Positions 17,249 to 27,221 of a stretch of DNA of 64,000 bases are shown here, one piece after another. The DNA lies in NCBI GenBank assembly GCA_024958715.1, contig JANWUS010000050.1:21780-85779 (forward strand). Reading direction: 5' to 3'. The notes beneath the pieces were generated by a model. It searched no databases and was not told the origin of the DNA. It saw nothing but the letters and a program-made list of their open reading frames with translations. A program made the translations under genes and the position numbers. Position 1 is the stretch's first letter, and each line of letters starts with the position of its first letter. The DNA comes from Cyanobium sp. FGCU52 (GTDB taxonomy: Bacteria > Cyanobacteriota > Cyanobacteriia > PCC-6307 > Cyanobiaceae).

Positions 17249-18748
17249 ATGACCCAGCTGCTCCATCCGCTGCTCCACCAGGTGGGTCTGCCGGTGTCTC
17301 CCGCTCTGCCGAACGCGGAGCTGGAGAGCATCAGCTGTGATTCCCGGCGGGTCGGACCCGGCACCCTGTTCATCGGTCTGCCGGGCACACGGGTGGATGG
17401 CGGCCGCTTCTGGCGTGAGGTGCTGGCCGCCGGGGCCCCGGTGGCGCTGATCAGTGCGGCCGCGGCCGCCGCGGAGCCCCCCGCTCCCGGCGACCCGGTG
17501 CTGGTGGTGCCGGATCCGGTGGCCTTCTGGGCCGGGGAGCTGGCTTCGGCCTTCTGGCAGCACCCGAGCCGCCGGTTCCAGCTGATCGGTGTCACCGGCA
17601 CCAACGGCAAGACCACCACCAGCTTCCTGATCGAGCATCTGGCGGCCCGCTCCGGCCATCCGGCGGCCCTGTTCGGCACCCTGGTGAACCGCTGGCCCGG
17701 GCACAGCGTCACCGCCCAGCACACCACCGCCTTCGCCGACACCCTGCAGACCCAGCTGGCCCAGGCGGTGGAGGCCGGCGCCCGGATCGGTGCCATGGAG
17801 GTGAGCTCCCATGCCCTCGACCAGCAGCGGGTGGCCGGCTGCCGCTACGCCGGGGTGGTGTTCACCAACCTCACCCAGGACCACCTCGACTACCACCCCA
17901 CCATGGACGACTACTTCGCCGCCAAGGCGAAGCTGTTCGGCCCGCCCCTGCTCAGCGGCGGCGCCGTGGTGAACATCGACGATCCCTGGGGGCGGCGGCT
18001 TGCGGACCGTCTGCGGCAGGAGAACCGCCTCTGCTGGAGCAGTTCACTCGAGGATCCGGGCGCCGACCTGCGGATCGTGGACCTGCAGATGGCGGCCGAT
18101 GGGGTGGCGGGCACCCTGGTGAGCCCGGTGGGGGAGGGGGCGTTCCGCTCGCCGCTGGTGGGCCGCTTCAACCTGATGAATCTGCTGGAGGCCGTGGGCG
18201 TGCTCGCCCAGCTTGAGATTCCGCTGGCCCGGCTGTTGGCGGGGCTGGGCAGTTTCCGCGGGGTGCCCGGCCGGATGGAGCGGGTGGCAGGGCCGGGTGG
18301 CCGGCCGGCTCCCTCCGTGCTGGTGGACTACGCCCACACCCCTGACGGCCTGCAGAACGCCCTGGCTGCCTGCCGCCCCTTCACCCGGGGCCGCCTGATC
18401 TGCGTGTTCGGCTGCGGCGGTGATCGCGACCGCAGCAAACGGCCCCAGATGGGGGCGATCGCGGCCCGGCTGGCCGATGCGGTGGTGGTCACCTCCGACA
18501 ACCCGCGCACGGAAGATCCCCGCAGGATCCTCGAGGATGTGGTGGCGGGCATCCCGGCCGGCACCGCCCTCCAGGTGGAGGAGGATCGGGCCGCGGCGAT
18601 CGCCGCTTCGATCGCCACAGCCGGGCCGGACGATCTGGTGCTGATCGCCGGCAAGGGCCATGAGGACTATCAGATCCTCGGCACCACCAAGATCCACTTC
18701 GACGACCGGGAGGAGGCCGAGCGGGCCCTGCGGGCCCGGGGCGGCTGA
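17249..18748 (+). CDS. murE: UDP-MurNAc-L-Ala-D-Glu:meso-diaminopimelate ligase
   Basis: A 499-residue Mur ligase. The P-loop TGTNGKTT is at residues 116-123, the carbamylated-Lys region at FAAKAKLFG, and the substrate-selecting motif DNPR at about residues 416-419. DNPR is the signature of enzymes that add meso-diaminopimelate rather than lysine. It functions in cytoplasmic peptidoglycan precursor synthesis. Start is ATG at 17249. Confidence 0.95.
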   Translation: MTQLLHPLLHQVGLPVSPALPNAELESISCDSRRVGPGTLFIGLPGTRVDGGRFWREVLAAGAPVALISAAAAAAEPPAPGDPVLVVPDPVAFWAGELASAFWQHPSRRFQLIGVTGTNGKTTTSFLIEHLAARSGHPAALFGTLVNRWPGHSVTAQHTTAFADTLQTQLAQAVEAGARIGAMEVSSHALDQQRVAGCRYAGVVFTNLTQDHLDYHPTMDDYFAAKAKLFGPPLLSGGAVVNIDDPWGRRLADRLRQENRLCWSSSLEDPGADLRIVDLQMAADGVAGTLVSPVGEGAFRSPLVGRFNLMNLLEAVGVLAQLEIPLARLLAGLGSFRGVPGRMERVAGPGGRPAPSVLVDYAHTPDGLQNALAACRPFTRGRLICVFGCGGDRDRSKRPQMGAIAARLADAVVVTSDNPRTEDPRRILEDVVAGIPAGTALQVEEDRAAAIAASIATAGPDDLVLIAGKGHEDYQILGTTKIHFDDREEAERALRARGG

Positions 18749-18777
18749 AGCTCCGGACCTGCAGGGGGGGCTGACGT

Positions 18778-19491
18778 TCAGCGGAAGACCACCCGCCCGC
18801 TGTCGTAGCGCACCTCGATCTCCCGCACCCAGCCCCCCTGGCTCACCTCCAGCCAGTCGCCGCGCCGCACGCCGGTGAGGCTGACGCTGTCGCCGTTGCG
18901 CACCCGGTGCAGCACGGCCGAGGCCCCGTCGGCGTGCTCGCGCACCTCCAGCAGGCCGTCGCGGGCGGCCGCCTCGGCCAGCCACTGGCCATCGGCCACG
19001 CCGCGCACGACGCCGCCACCGCTTCCGCCGGCGGCCAGGGCGGCATCGCCTTCCCTGGCGCGCAGGGCGCCCCAGGACAGCAGGCCGAGACCGATCGGCA
19101 GCAGCAGCCACCAGGCTCTGGTGCGGTCCACCGGAACGCTGAGATCCGGTGGGGCGATCGGTTCCAGCACGCCGGCGGCGGCTTCGCCCAGGGTGCCCAT
19201 CACCCCCTTGCTGATGCTGTAGGGACAGGTGAGACGGGCCTTGCTGCTGCCGTCGCGGGTGAGGTTGAAGATCACCTCGACCCGGTCGGAATCCAGGGTG
19301 CGGGCCGAGATCACCTCGGCCACCTCGGTCTGCCAGCCGTTCTTGCCGGCGCTCTCCAGGCAGGCCACCTTGGCGGTCTCGATCATCTCCTTCGGTTCGA
19401 GGGCCCGGGCCGGGGCGGCCAGGACCGCCAGGCTCACCAGGGCGGCGCTGCCGAACACCACAGCGTGAAGGGGGGATCGGGGATGGGGCAT
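18778..19491 (-). CDS. Membrane-anchored protein with C-terminal SH3-like domain
   Basis: A 237-residue protein with a signal peptide (about residues 9-31, ending AARALEP-like), an extracytoplasmic N-terminal domain with two cysteines (VACLESAG, LTCPYS), and a transmembrane helix around residues 127-146 (WWLLLPIGLGLLSWGAL). The C-terminal part (HRVRNGDSVSLTGVRRGDWLEVSQGGW) looks like an SH3-type fold. No function can be assigned. It is convergent with murE, whose stop is 29 bases away. Confidence 0.65.
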   Translation of the reverse strand: MPHPRSPLHAVVFGSAALVSLAVLAAPARALEPKEMIETAKVACLESAGKNGWQTEVAEVISARTLDSDRVEVIFNLTRDGSSKARLTCPYSISKGVMGTLGEAAAGVLEPIAPPDLSVPVDRTRAWWLLLPIGLGLLSWGALRAREGDAALAAGGSGGGVVRGVADGQWLAEAAARDGLLEVREHADGASAVLHRVRNGDSVSLTGVRRGDWLEVSQGGWVREIEVRYDSGRVVFR

Positions 19492-19815
19492 GGCGGTGAC
19501 CCTCCGGAGCGGAGGGCGGCGTGGGGAAACGCTGGCAACCTATTCACGCCAAAAGTTTTTCGCCAACGGGCTTCATGCCGGGGTAACGCCAACGGGATTG
19601 GCCAGGGGAGAAATCAGCAAGAAAGAGCCGAATGAATCAACCGGTCACGACCTTCTTCCGAAAATCTTCGCTGTTCCTGTGGCCACACGCTGCACTTTTG
19701 TTGCGGATTCAGACAGGGGCCCCTCGGGAGTCCTGCTGGTTTCCTTACAGAAGGTTGTCGATGTGGGCTGAAATGTCATCATCGGAACGTCTGTCCCCTC
19801 CGCATCCGTTTCTGC
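19492..19815. other. Gene-free 324-base gap upstream of aqpZ
   Basis: This divergent intergenic region should hold promoters for both flanking genes. I see a short hairpin CCCTCCG-GAG-CGGAGGG (19500-19516) and a 10-base direct repeat CGCCAACGGG at 19561 and 19587, 26 bases apart. No convincing promoter hexamers or protein-coding signal are seen. Confidence 0.5.
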
Positions 19816-20586
19816 ATGGCAGCTGTTCCCCTTTCCAGGAAATTCCTTGCCGAATTGATCGGCACCTTCTGGCTCGTCCTCGGCGGCTGCGGCAGCGCCG
19901 TCCTGGCCGCCGTGTTCCCCTACGACAGTCCCGCAGCGAACCCGCTCGGCCTCGGTTTCCTCGGCGTTGCCCTGGCCTTCGGTCTCACCCTGCTCACGAT
20001 GGTGTACACCATCGGTCACATCTCCGGCTGCCACATCAATCCGGCGGTCAGCTTCGGCCTCTGGGCGGGCGGCAAGTTCCCCGGCTCCCAGATGGTCGCC
20101 TACATCGTGGCCCAGGTGCTGGGGGCGATCATCGCCGGTGGTGTGATCTACCTGGTGGCCAGCGGCCGCGAGGGCTTCGCTCTCTCCGGCAGCAATCCCC
20201 TCGCCACCAACGGCTTCGGCGCCCATTCCCCCGGCGGCTACGGCTTCTGGTCGGCCCTGATCATTGAGGTGCTGCTCACCTTCATCTTCCTGATCGTCAT
20301 TCTCGGCGCCACCGACCGTCTGGCGCCCACCGGCTTCGCCGGCGTGCCGATCGGCCTGGCGCTCACCCTCATCCACCTGATCAGCATCCCCGTCACCAAC
20401 ACGTCCGTGAATCCCGCCCGCAGCACCGGCGTGGCGGTGTGGGCCGGGGCCGAGGCGATGGGTCAGCTCTGGCTGTTCTGGGTGGCCCCGATCGTGGGGG
20501 CCCTGCTGGCGGGCTGGGTGTATCGCAACTTCCTCGACTCCTACCGCGCCCCCGACTTCGAGCCTTCGGCCAGCGGCGGTCGTTGA
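19816..20586 (+). CDS. aqpZ: Aquaporin Z
   Basis: A 256-residue, six-helix major intrinsic protein. Both NPA pore motifs are present: [10 protein letters not shown] and [13 protein letters not shown]. The second matches the Escherichia coli AqpZ signature including the selectivity-filter Arg, favouring a water channel over a glycerol facilitator. It lies in the cytoplasmic membrane. A strong terminator follows 35 bases after the stop. Confidence 0.95.
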   Translation: MAAVPLSRKFLAELIGTFWLVLGGCGSAVLAAVFPYDSPAANPLGLGFLGVALAFGLTLLTMVYTIGHISGCHINPAVSFGLWAGGKFPGSQMVAYIVAQVLGAIIAGGVIYLVASGREGFALSGSNPLATNGFGAHSPGGYGFWSALIIEVLLTFIFLIVILGATDRLAPTGFAGVPIGLALTLIHLISIPVTNTSVNPARSTGVAVWAGAEAMGQLWLFWVAPIVGALLAGWVYRNFLDSYRAPDFEPSASGGR

Positions 20587-20620
20587 GCTTCGGGATCCCC
20601 AGGGATTGGGGCATGTGTTC

Positions 20621-20648
20621 GGGGGGCTCAAGCCCCCCCCCTTTTTTT
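20621..20648 (+). terminator. Intrinsic terminator of aqpZ
   Basis: GGGGGGCT, a two-base loop and AGCCCCCC are followed by a T7 run (20642-20648). The hairpin is 35 bases after the aqpZ stop codon. Confidence 0.85.
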
Positions 20649-20704
20649 CATGGACGGGTTCGTCCAGGCCCTTTACGCCGAGGGGGATGCTGGAAAGGCC
20701 GAGC

Positions 20705-21910
20705 TCAGGAGCTGGCGATCAGCTCGGCCAGGGCGGCCAGCAGCCGGTCCACCTCCTCCTCGGTTGTGGTCACGTGGGTGCAGGCCCGCAGGCAGGCCGG
20801 ATCGTCGAGCTTCCGCAGCCAGATGCCCTGCTCCCCCAGCCGCCTCACTACCTGCGCCGGATCCCACGAGGGCAGGGTGAAGCTCACCAGCCCCGCCGGC
20901 GGAGGCACCTCCAGCAGGGGTCTCACGCCCGGCAGCTCCTGGAGCCCCTGCCACAGGCGGCCACTGAGGCGCTGGATGCGGGCCAGCCGCTCCTCGGCCG
21001 TTCCCTCGGACTCCAGCAGGGCGAGGGAGCGATCCAGCCCCGCGAACAGGGGGGTGCAGGAGGTGGCCACCTCGAAGCGGCGGGCATCGCCATGGAAGCG
21101 GCTCTCGCTCATCGATTCGTCCGCCAGGCTGCGCCAGCCGATCAGCGTCGGCCGGGCTTCGGCCAGGGTGCGCTCCGAGAGCAGCACAGCCCCGAGCCCC
21201 TCCGGCCCGCAGCACCACTTGTGGCCCGTGCCCGCGTAGATATCGGCGGCGCGGGCCGCCTCCGCCAGCGGCAGGCTGCCGAGGGACTGAGCCGCATCCA
21301 CCAGCAACCAGGGGTGGGCGGGATGGCCTAGCAGCCGCTCCGCCACGGCGGCGATCGGCATCACCTGCCCGGTGTTCCACAGCAGGTGGGAGAGCACCAC
21401 CAGGCGGGTGCGTGGTCCCAGGGACCTCTCCAGGGCCTCCAGCACCCCGGCATCGGTGGTGGCCGGGTTCTCCCGCAGCCCCGTCACGGGGAAGGAGGCA
21501 AGGCTCAGGTGCTCCCGGCGGGCCAGCTCATGGCAGGCGGCCACCACCCCTGGGTGTTCCGCATCGCTCAGCAGGATCTCGTCTCCCGGCCGCCAGGGCA
21601 GGCCCCAGAGGGGCAGCACGCAACCCGAGGTGACGTTCTCGGTGAAGGCGATCCGGTGCGGCCCCGCCCCGAACACCTCGGCCAGCCGCAGGCGCAGCTG
21701 GCTGGTGGTGCGGTTCACCAGTGGCCAGACAGCCTCGCTGAAGGGGCCCAGCTGCTGGATCTCCCGCCAGCAGGCGACGATCGCCTCAAGGGAGGGGGTG
21801 GGCAGGGGGCCCTGGCCGCCGTAGTTGAAGTAGGTCTTGTTGGCGAGGGCGGGCATCAGGGCCCGCAGGGCACTCGCCTCGGAGGATGCCTGGCTGGTGC
21901 TGATGGTCAT
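20705..21910 (-). CDS. Class V PLP aminotransferase (cysteine desulfurase / epimerase-like)
   Basis: A 401-residue fold-type I PLP enzyme. The PLP lysine is Lys231 in GTGHKWCCGPEG and the cofactor-binding Asp/Gln is in VDAAQSLG (205-211). The lack of the long active-site cysteine loop of IscS/NifS makes a classical desulfurase less likely; isopenicillin-N-epimerase-like or C-DES-like cystine lyase are alternatives common in cyanobacteria. Substrate not determined. The gene is convergent with aqpZ, with its terminator between them. Confidence 0.75.
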   Translation of the reverse strand: MTISTSQASSEASALRALMPALANKTYFNYGGQGPLPTPSLEAIVACWREIQQLGPFSEAVWPLVNRTTSQLRLRLAEVFGAGPHRIAFTENVTSGCVLPLWGLPWRPGDEILLSDAEHPGVVAACHELARREHLSLASFPVTGLRENPATTDAGVLEALERSLGPRTRLVVLSHLLWNTGQVMPIAAVAERLLGHPAHPWLLVDAAQSLGSLPLAEAARAADIYAGTGHKWCCGPEGLGAVLLSERTLAEARPTLIGWRSLADESMSESRFHGDARRFEVATSCTPLFAGLDRSLALLESEGTAEERLARIQRLSGRLWQGLQELPGVRPLLEVPPPAGLVSFTLPSWDPAQVVRRLGEQGIWLRKLDDPACLRACTHVTTTEEEVDRLLAALAELIASS

Positions 21911-21959
21911 CGGCTCCGCCTGCCGCTGGTGGGGCCGTGCTTGCGGCCGTGGCCGGGGT

Positions 21960-22175
21960 TCAGAGCACCTGGCCCACGGCCACCGCGGCCACGGCGGAGA
22001 ACAGGGTGATGCCCAGGGCGGTGAGGGGATTCTGCCCCTGGGCCACGGCCACGCTGGTGATCACGCCGGCGCCGAGGCAGGCGACCGCCAGCTGGGTGGC
22101 CAGTTCACCGCGGGAGCGGGGGGTGGGGCTTGGGATCACGGGGGCCACGGGTGCTCGGCTGACGCTAGGGAGCAC
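21960..22175 (-). CDS. Small hydrophobic hypothetical protein (71 aa)
   Basis: Two hydrophobic stretches (LATQLAVACLGAGVITSVAVA and LTALGITLFSAVAAVAVG) separated by a short polar turn (QGQNP) indicate a hairpin membrane protein. The Pro-rich N-terminus is hydrophilic. Function unknown. It lies between ycf46 and the aminotransferase gene, on the same strand. Confidence 0.55.
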   Translation of the reverse strand: MLPSVSRAPVAPVIPSPTPRSRGELATQLAVACLGAGVITSVAVAQGQNPLTALGITLFSAVAAVAVGQVL

Positions 22176-22238
22176 GGGCGGGCCGGTCTCGCGGGGGCGC
22201 CTGGCTCGTTACCTCACGTGGGAGTTCTTCAACCGGCG

Positions 22239-23744
22239 TTACACGCCGGGCATGCCGACCCGCGGCGCGGAGGCGGGCCGCGCCCGACCGCTGGAGGCCC
22301 ACTGCCGCAGGGCCTCCAGCTGTTCCCGGGCGGTGCGCGAGAGGGGCACCACCTGGCTGGCGGCGGCGATCAGGTCGGCCTCCGCCAGCTCCCGGCCCTC
22401 GCCGAAGGCCAGGTGCATCGCCTCGATCACCGTCTGCTCAAGCTCCGCGCCGGAGAAGCCCTCGGTGCGACCCACCAGCACCTCCAGGGGCAGGCTGTGC
22501 TGCGGGCGTCGCCGACGCAGCTGCAGATCGAGGATCGTGCGCCGCTCTTCGGCGTCGGGGAGTTCGAGCAGGAAGATCTCATCGAAGCGGCCCTTGCGCA
22601 GAAGCTCCGCCGGCAGACGTTCCACCGCGTTGGCGGTGGCCACCACGAACACGGCGCTCGTCTTCTCCGCCATCCAGGTGAGCACGCTCGCCAGCACCCG
22701 CTGGCTGGTGCCGCCGTCGCTGCGGCCGTCGCCGCCCCCCAGCCCGAAACCCTTGTCGATCTCGTCGATCCAGAGCACGCACGGGGCCATGGCCTCGGCC
22801 CGCTGGATCATCTCCCGGGTGCGGGCTTCGCTGGCCCCCACCAGGCCCGCGAACAGGCGGCCCACGTCGAGGCGCAGCAGCGGCATGCCCCAGCTGTGGG
22901 CGATCGCCTTGGCGGTGAGCGACTTGCCGGTGCCCTGGGGCCCCACCAGCAGCACGCCGCGGGGCAGGGGCAGTCCGTAGGCGCGGGCCTCCTCGCCGAA
23001 GGCCCGGTGCCGCTGCTCCAGCCAGTGCTTGAGCCGCTCGAGGCCGCCGATGTCGGCCGGGGTGGCCTCGCTGGGGCAGTACTCCAGCAGTTCGCTGCGG
23101 GCGATCGCCTGGCGTTTCTCCTCCAGCACCTCGGCCAGATCTTCCTCCCCCAGGCCCCCGCGTCGCGCCAGGGCCCGGGCCGCCAGCTGCCGCACCCGCT
23201 GGGCGCTCAGTCCATGGCAGGCGGCCGTGAGCGACGCGAGCACCTCGGGCGGCATCGGCCGCCCGGTGGCCTCGGCGATCGCCCGCAGCAGCGCGCCGAT
23301 CTCCTCGGCGTCGGGCAGGGGAAGCTCCAGCAGCGTCATCGTGTCCTCCAGTTCCCGGGGCAGCGTCCACTCCGGCGCGCTGATCACCAGGGTGTGGGGA
23401 AGGCGGCGCAACTCGACCGCCAGATTGCGCAGGCGCCGGCAGATGCCGGCATCGTCGCCGTAGCGATGGAAGTCCTTGAGCAGCAGGATCGCCCCCGGCT
23501 CCTGCGGCAGGGCGGCCAGAACGTCGAGGGCCGCCATCGGCTGACGGGCCGCCTCCCCCTCCCGGTTCGGAGCGCCGCGCAGGCCGGCGACGAAGTCCCA
23601 GCGCAGCAGGGTGCGGCCGCCCAGACGTTGGGCCACCTGCTCCAGCAGGGATTCCACCCGCTCCTCCTCCAGGCTGCGGATCCAGAGGATCGGCGTTCGG
23701 GCGCGGATCAGCAGATCCAGCTGTTCGGCGAGGGAGGCGCTCAT
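22239..23744 (-). CDS. ycf46: AAA ATPase Ycf46
   Basis: A 501-residue protein with an inactive-looking N-terminal nucleotide-binding-like domain (about residues 1-160) and a C-terminal AAA domain. Walker A GPQGTGKS is at 268-275 and Walker B CVLWIDEID at 322-330. An arginine-rich sensor region LLRKGRFDEIF follows, and the C-terminal helical lid ends near ARPASAP. Ycf46 is conserved in cyanobacteria and plastids and has been linked to regulation of CO2 and photosynthesis. It lies downstream of the DUF177 gene. Confidence 0.92.
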   Translation of the reverse strand: MSASLAEQLDLLIRARTPILWIRSLEEERVESLLEQVAQRLGGRTLLRWDFVAGLRGAPNREGEAARQPMAALDVLAALPQEPGAILLLKDFHRYGDDAGICRRLRNLAVELRRLPHTLVISAPEWTLPRELEDTMTLLELPLPDAEEIGALLRAIAEATGRPMPPEVLASLTAACHGLSAQRVRQLAARALARRGGLGEEDLAEVLEEKRQAIARSELLEYCPSEATPADIGGLERLKHWLEQRHRAFGEEARAYGLPLPRGVLLVGPQGTGKSLTAKAIAHSWGMPLLRLDVGRLFAGLVGASEARTREMIQRAEAMAPCVLWIDEIDKGFGLGGGDGRSDGGTSQRVLASVLTWMAEKTSAVFVVATANAVERLPAELLRKGRFDEIFLLELPDAEERRTILDLQLRRRRPQHSLPLEVLVGRTEGFSGAELEQTVIEAMHLAFGEGRELAEADLIAAASQVVPLSRTAREQLEALRQWASSGRARPASAPRVGMPGV

Positions 23745-23764
23745 GGCGGAACCCGGGCGGGCCG

Positions 23765-24289
23765 TCAGGACTTGAGGCGTTGCAGAGCGGCCCAGCGTGG
23801 ATCGCCGCCGGCGGGGTCGCTGCTCCAGGCGGCCGGCCCCGGACAGTCGGGCCCGCAGCGGTTCACCAGCGGCAGCTGCAGGCTGAGCTGCTCGAACAGC
23901 CAGCGCTCCGGGTCGAAGCGGCCCTCGGCATCGAGGCGATCGTCGAGATCGTCACCGGCGGGCGCCAGCTCGTCGGCATCGCCGCTGAACAGGGTGGGAT
24001 CGTCGTGGCCGCGGATCTCCACCACTTCGTCCACCTCGGCCCGCAGGGGATGGTTGAAGTGCTGGAGGCAGCGGTCGCAGCAGAGGGTGACGATGGTGCT
24101 GACCTGGGCCTTCAGCTCCAGAGCCCTGCCGTGGTGACGGGCCTCGAGCGATCCACGCACCGGGGTGAGGCTGGCCAGCCCCTCCACGGGCTGATCCACC
24201 TGCCAGCACCTGCCTGCCGCCTGCAGCCGCAGCTCTGGCAGGGACACCGGCCGCAGCGGCTCGCTCATGGCTCCGCCGCCCTCGCTCAC
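23765..24289 (-). CDS. YceD/DUF177 family protein
   Basis: A protein of about 167-174 residues. The DUF177 core includes the Cys pair CCDRCLQHF and the acidic region [14 protein letters not shown], then [13 protein letters not shown]. In plastids and bacteria this family affects 23S rRNA accumulation and is often next to rpmF; here it follows yidC. A GTG at 24289 overlaps the yidC stop (GTGA); the ATG at 24268 (MSEPLRPVS) with a GGCGGAG-like ribosome binding site is an equally plausible start. Confidence 0.82.
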   Translation of the reverse strand: MSEGGGAMSEPLRPVSLPELRLQAAGRCWQVDQPVEGLASLTPVRGSLEARHHGRALELKAQVSTIVTLCCDRCLQHFNHPLRAEVDEVVEIRGHDDPTLFSGDADELAPAGDDLDDRLDAEGRFDPERWLFEQLSLQLPLVNRCGPDCPGPAAWSSDPAGGDPRWAALQRLKS

Positions 24290-25425
24290 TTGCGGCCCTT
24301 AGGTTCGAAAGGCAGCCGTCCATTGGCGGGGGCGCTGCCCGCCGTGGCGGCAACGGTCTGCTGGGCGAGCTGCTTGTCGAGGATCTTCTGGAGGTTGTCG
24401 GGGAGGGCCTCACGGCTGAGGATCCAGGTCTGGACCCCCTGGAAGATGTTGGCCACCACCATGTAAAGCAGCACGCCCGCGGGCAGGGGGAAGAACAGGA
24501 ACATCGCCGTGATCATGATCGGCGTGATCTTGTTGGCCGTGGCCTGCTGCGGATTGGGCGGCATACCCACGCCCGAGAGGAACTGGGAGATGAACAGGGT
24601 GGCGCCGAAGGAGGCCACCAGGATCGCCACATCCCAGTTGATGGCGCCATCGGTGAGGAAGCCCACCTGGCCGAGGGCCTTGATGAACAGGAAGCCGCTG
24701 CGGGCCGCAAGGCCGGGGATCTTGCCCTCCACCACGGCGTCGCCGGGAGCGAGGGCATGGATGGTGCCGTCGGCGTCCACGCTCACCACACCCTCGCCCT
24801 TGGTGACGCTCCAGCTGGGGTTGAAGGCGGCGCCGTCGTCGACGCCGGCCAGCACCGAGGCGAAGCTGCTGCCCTCGCGGGTGTGCAGATCCACCTTGCC
24901 GGTTTCGCCCACCCCAAGCTTGAGGCCCTTCTCCAGGGTGCCGATCACCGGCACGTGATTGGTGGCGGTGACGAAGATCGAATGGCTGGGGGTGTTGAAC
25001 GGCCGGGGCTCGACCGCGGCGATCTGGTCGGCCGGCAGCACCTTCAGGTTGAAGGTGTAGGGCACATCGGCGAACGGGCTGCCCCGCAGGGTGGCGAACA
25101 GTGCGAACAGGATCGGCATCTGCACCAGCAGGGGCAGACAGCCCGAGAGGGGGCTGCCGAACTCGTTCATCAGCTTGCCCAGCTCCTCCTGCTGCTTCTG
25201 CGGGTCGTTGGCGTACTTGCTGCGGATCTCGGCCTGCCGCTGCTGCATCACCGGCTGGGCGATGCGCATGCGCCGGGCGCTGCGGATCGAGCCCGCGCTC
25301 AGGGGGAAGAGGGCGAGCCGGATGACCACCGTGAGAGCGACGATCGCGAGGCCATAGCTGGGCACCAATCCATAGAAGAAATCAAGGATCGGGATCAGCA
25401 GGTTGTCGGAGATGTAGCCGATCAC
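24286..25425 (-). CDS. yidC: Membrane protein insertase YidC (Oxa1/Alb3 type)
   Basis: A 379-residue polytopic protein with an N-terminal membrane segment ([17 protein letters not shown]), a conserved core [22 protein letters not shown], and three further membrane helices near the C-terminus. An extra region of about 100 residues (around 135-245) sits between the second and third core helices, as in other picocyanobacteria. It inserts membrane proteins, including thylakoid subunits. It belongs to the rpmH-rnpA-PH-yidC cluster. Confidence 0.93.
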   Translation of the reverse strand: MIGYISDNLLIPILDFFYGLVPSYGLAIVALTVVIRLALFPLSAGSIRSARRMRIAQPVMQQRQAEIRSKYANDPQKQQEELGKLMNEFGSPLSGCLPLLVQMPILFALFATLRGSPFADVPYTFNLKVLPADQIAAVEPRPFNTPSHSIFVTATNHVPVIGTLEKGLKLGVGETGKVDLHTREGSSFASVLAGVDDGAAFNPSWSVTKGEGVVSVDADGTIHALAPGDAVVEGKIPGLAARSGFLFIKALGQVGFLTDGAINWDVAILVASFGATLFISQFLSGVGMPPNPQQATANKITPIMITAMFLFFPLPAGVLLYMVVANIFQGVQTWILSREALPDNLQKILDKQLAQQTVAATAGSAPANGRLPFEPKGRK

Positions 25426-25480
25426 GGCGGGGGAGTTCGGGGTGGGGGGATCCGGGGGACAGTGTGCCCGACCGGTGGGC

Positions 25481-25951
25481 TCAGGCGGCGGTCTCGCCAG
25501 CGGATCCGAAGCCGGTGCTCGCCCGGCTGCCGGTCCCGGTCTTGCTGCGGCGGTTTCGGCGCTGTTCCTCGATGTAGGCCTCCAGTTCGCGGAAGCGCGG
25601 CACCGAGCGCATCTCGAGCTTGAAGCCGTCGTCGAGCACCAGCACCATGTCGCCCCAGGCGCCGAAGCCGCGGGGGACGGCGCGCACCTCGCGGATCTGG
25701 GAATAGACCACCTGGGTGCGGTCGCGGCCCAGCCAGCCGCCGTTCACCTCGATCCGGCGGCTGGTGATGCGGTAGCGCAGCCACAGGGCCCGCACCACGG
25801 CCCCCACGGCGAAGGGAAGACCGATCAGGGTGAGGCCGAACAGCAGGTTGAGGATCAGATCGCCGCGGGCTGGACCCCCTTCGTAGAAGGTGGTCTCCGC
25901 GGGGGCGGGGCTCGCCGCGGCGCCGGCGGTGGTCGTGGGGGTGCCGGTCAT
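25481..25951 (-). CDS. PH-domain (bPH) membrane protein
   Basis: A 156-residue protein with a hydrophobic hairpin at about residues 30-60 followed by a bacterial PH-like domain ([31 protein letters not shown]). The C-terminus is Arg-rich. It starts with ATGA overlapping the rnpA stop. This gene is characteristically placed between rnpA and yidC in cyanobacteria. Its role is unknown; a helper function in membrane insertion is inferred from position only. Confidence 0.8.
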   Translation of the reverse strand: MTGTPTTTAGAAASPAPAETTFYEGGPARGDLILNLLFGLTLIGLPFAVGAVVRALWLRYRITSRRIEVNGGWLGRDRTQVVYSQIREVRAVPRGFGAWGDMVLVLDDGFKLEMRSVPRFRELEAYIEEQRRNRRSKTGTGSRASTGFGSAGETAA

Positions 25952-26328
25952 GGGGTGAGTCCTGCCTTGTGCAACAGATGGCGACATTCTCCCAGTAGCT
26001 GCTCCTGGGGAAGGTCGGGAGAACCGGGCTTCAGGCTGATCAGCAGCCAGACCGGCTGCGGCGCCACGATCGGCTGCTCGAGAAGGTGGGCCTGCAGCAG
26101 GCGGCGCAGGCGGTTGCGCTGGACTGCCCGCTTGCTGACCTTGGCGCTCACCACCACGGCGCAGCGCCAGGGGCTGGAGGCATGCCCGCGTTCCTGAAAC
26201 GGCAGGAGCGGGGGCTCGGCCGGCCACACCCGTAGGACCATCGCGGTGCCATGCAGGCGTGGAGCCTTGCGGTAGATCCTCTCGAACACGCGGTGGCCCC
26301 GGAGGCGATGCCGCTGGGGCAGGGCCAC
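25948..26328 (-). CDS. rnpA: Ribonuclease P protein component
   Basis: A 126-residue basic protein with the RNR signature at SKRAVQRNRLRRLL (about residues 64-77) and the N-terminal LRGHRVFERIYRKA segment. It binds the RNase P RNA and helps process pre-tRNA 5' ends. It is located directly after rpmH, the conserved bacterial arrangement, and its stop overlaps the start of the PH-domain gene by four bases. Confidence 0.93.
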   Translation of the reverse strand: MALPQRHRLRGHRVFERIYRKAPRLHGTAMVLRVWPAEPPLLPFQERGHASSPWRCAVVVSAKVSKRAVQRNRLRRLLQAHLLEQPIVAPQPVWLLISLKPGSPDLPQEQLLGECRHLLHKAGLTP

Positions 26329-26344
26329 GACGGCGGCGCCGGGC

Positions 26345-26482
26345 TCAGACCGCCAGACGGGCGCGGCCGCGGCGGCGGCGGGCGCGGATCACCCGGCGAC
26401 CGGTGTGGGTGCGCATGCGCACGCGGAAACCGGACACGCGCTTGCGCTTGCGGCTGGTTCCTTCCAAGGTGCGTTTGGTCAT
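26345..26482 (-). CDS. rpmH: 50S ribosomal protein L34
   Basis: A 45-residue, strongly basic protein: [20 protein letters not shown], then [20 protein letters not shown], matching cyanobacterial L34. It was read directly from the minus strand; ATG is at 26482 and TGA at 26345. The gene is 16 bases upstream of rnpA, the usual pair. Confidence 0.95.
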   Translation of the reverse strand: MTKRTLEGTSRKRKRVSGFRVRMRTHTGRRVIRARRRRGRARLAV

Positions 26483-26556
26483 GGCAGCCTCCCGGCGTCT
26501 CGTTTCCTGTCAGCCGGACACCCTACCAGCCGGGGTGGCCGCCACCCGGAGGGTGA

Positions 26557-27180
26557 TCAGTTGGGCTCGATCTGGATCATCCAGCTGCCCAGATAGCCCG
26601 ACACCGGGATGTCGCCAGGGGCCTGGGCCATGGCATTGAGCTGGTACATCGTGGCGGTGAAGGGGTTGAACAGGGTCATGTGCACCCCGATCGTGCCGTT
26701 GTCCGAGACGGGCGTGTTGGGGAAGATCTCGATGGCCCGGCCGTTCGGGGCCACTTCCACCGTGGCCGGGATCACCTTCTCGCAGCGGGTGCGGCTGAGC
26801 ATGCCGCCCTCGCTCATCTCGCAGAGGCGGATGCGCTTCGGGTCGAGCTTCACGTCGAAGTTGTCCGGCAGGCTGATGCTGAGCTTGAGGATCGCGGTCT
26901 TGCGGTCCTTCGGCCTCAGTTTCAGGAAATACTCCGAGCGCCGCAGCCGGGTGGTTTCGGTAAGGAAGCAGGTGAGGTTGCGGAAGTCTTTGTTGTTCTC
27001 CCAGCGGTAGGACATCAGCGACTCGCAGGTGCCGCTGCCGGCCCGGGCCGGTTGCAGTCCGAGGAGGGGGGCCGTGGTGCGGTCCAGGGGAAGCAGCGCC
27101 GCGGCCGCGCCGACGGCCAGGGAGGCACCGGCGAGGCCGGCGGCCGACCACAGGCGATCGGTTCGCAGGAAGGGGGCCAT
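26557..27180 (-). CDS. Secreted DUF2808 protein
   Basis: A 207-residue protein with a signal peptide (about residues 10-50, APLLGLQPARAGSG). The mature domain contains CESLMSYRWENN, KLSISLPDNFD and VAPNGRAIEIFPN, characteristic of the cyanobacterial DUF2808 family. Two cysteines (LTCF, CEKVIP) may pair. It ends in MIQIEPN. Start ATG at 27180 places the signal peptide near the N-terminus; an alternative GTG at 27225 overlaps the aroH stop. Function unknown. Confidence 0.78.
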   Translation of the reverse strand: MAPFLRTDRLWSAAGLAGASLAVGAAAALLPLDRTTAPLLGLQPARAGSGTCESLMSYRWENNKDFRNLTCFLTETTRLRRSEYFLKLRPKDRKTAILKLSISLPDNFDVKLDPKRIRLCEMSEGGMLSRTRCEKVIPATVEVAPNGRAIEIFPNTPVSDNGTIGVHMTLFNPFTATMYQLNAMAQAPGDIPVSGYLGSWMIQIEPN

Positions 27181-27221
27181 GGGAAGCCGGAGCAGGAAAG
27201 GAAAATCCTCTGAAGGCCGGC

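Noticed and set aside
6049..18603. Recurrent octamer GCGATCGC (for example 6049, 6259, 18455, 18596)
   Set aside because: This is HIP1, a well-known abundant cyanobacterial motif.
16612..26328. yidD placed away from the rnpA-yidC cluster
   Set aside because: In picocyanobacteria this separation is common, so it is not a novelty.
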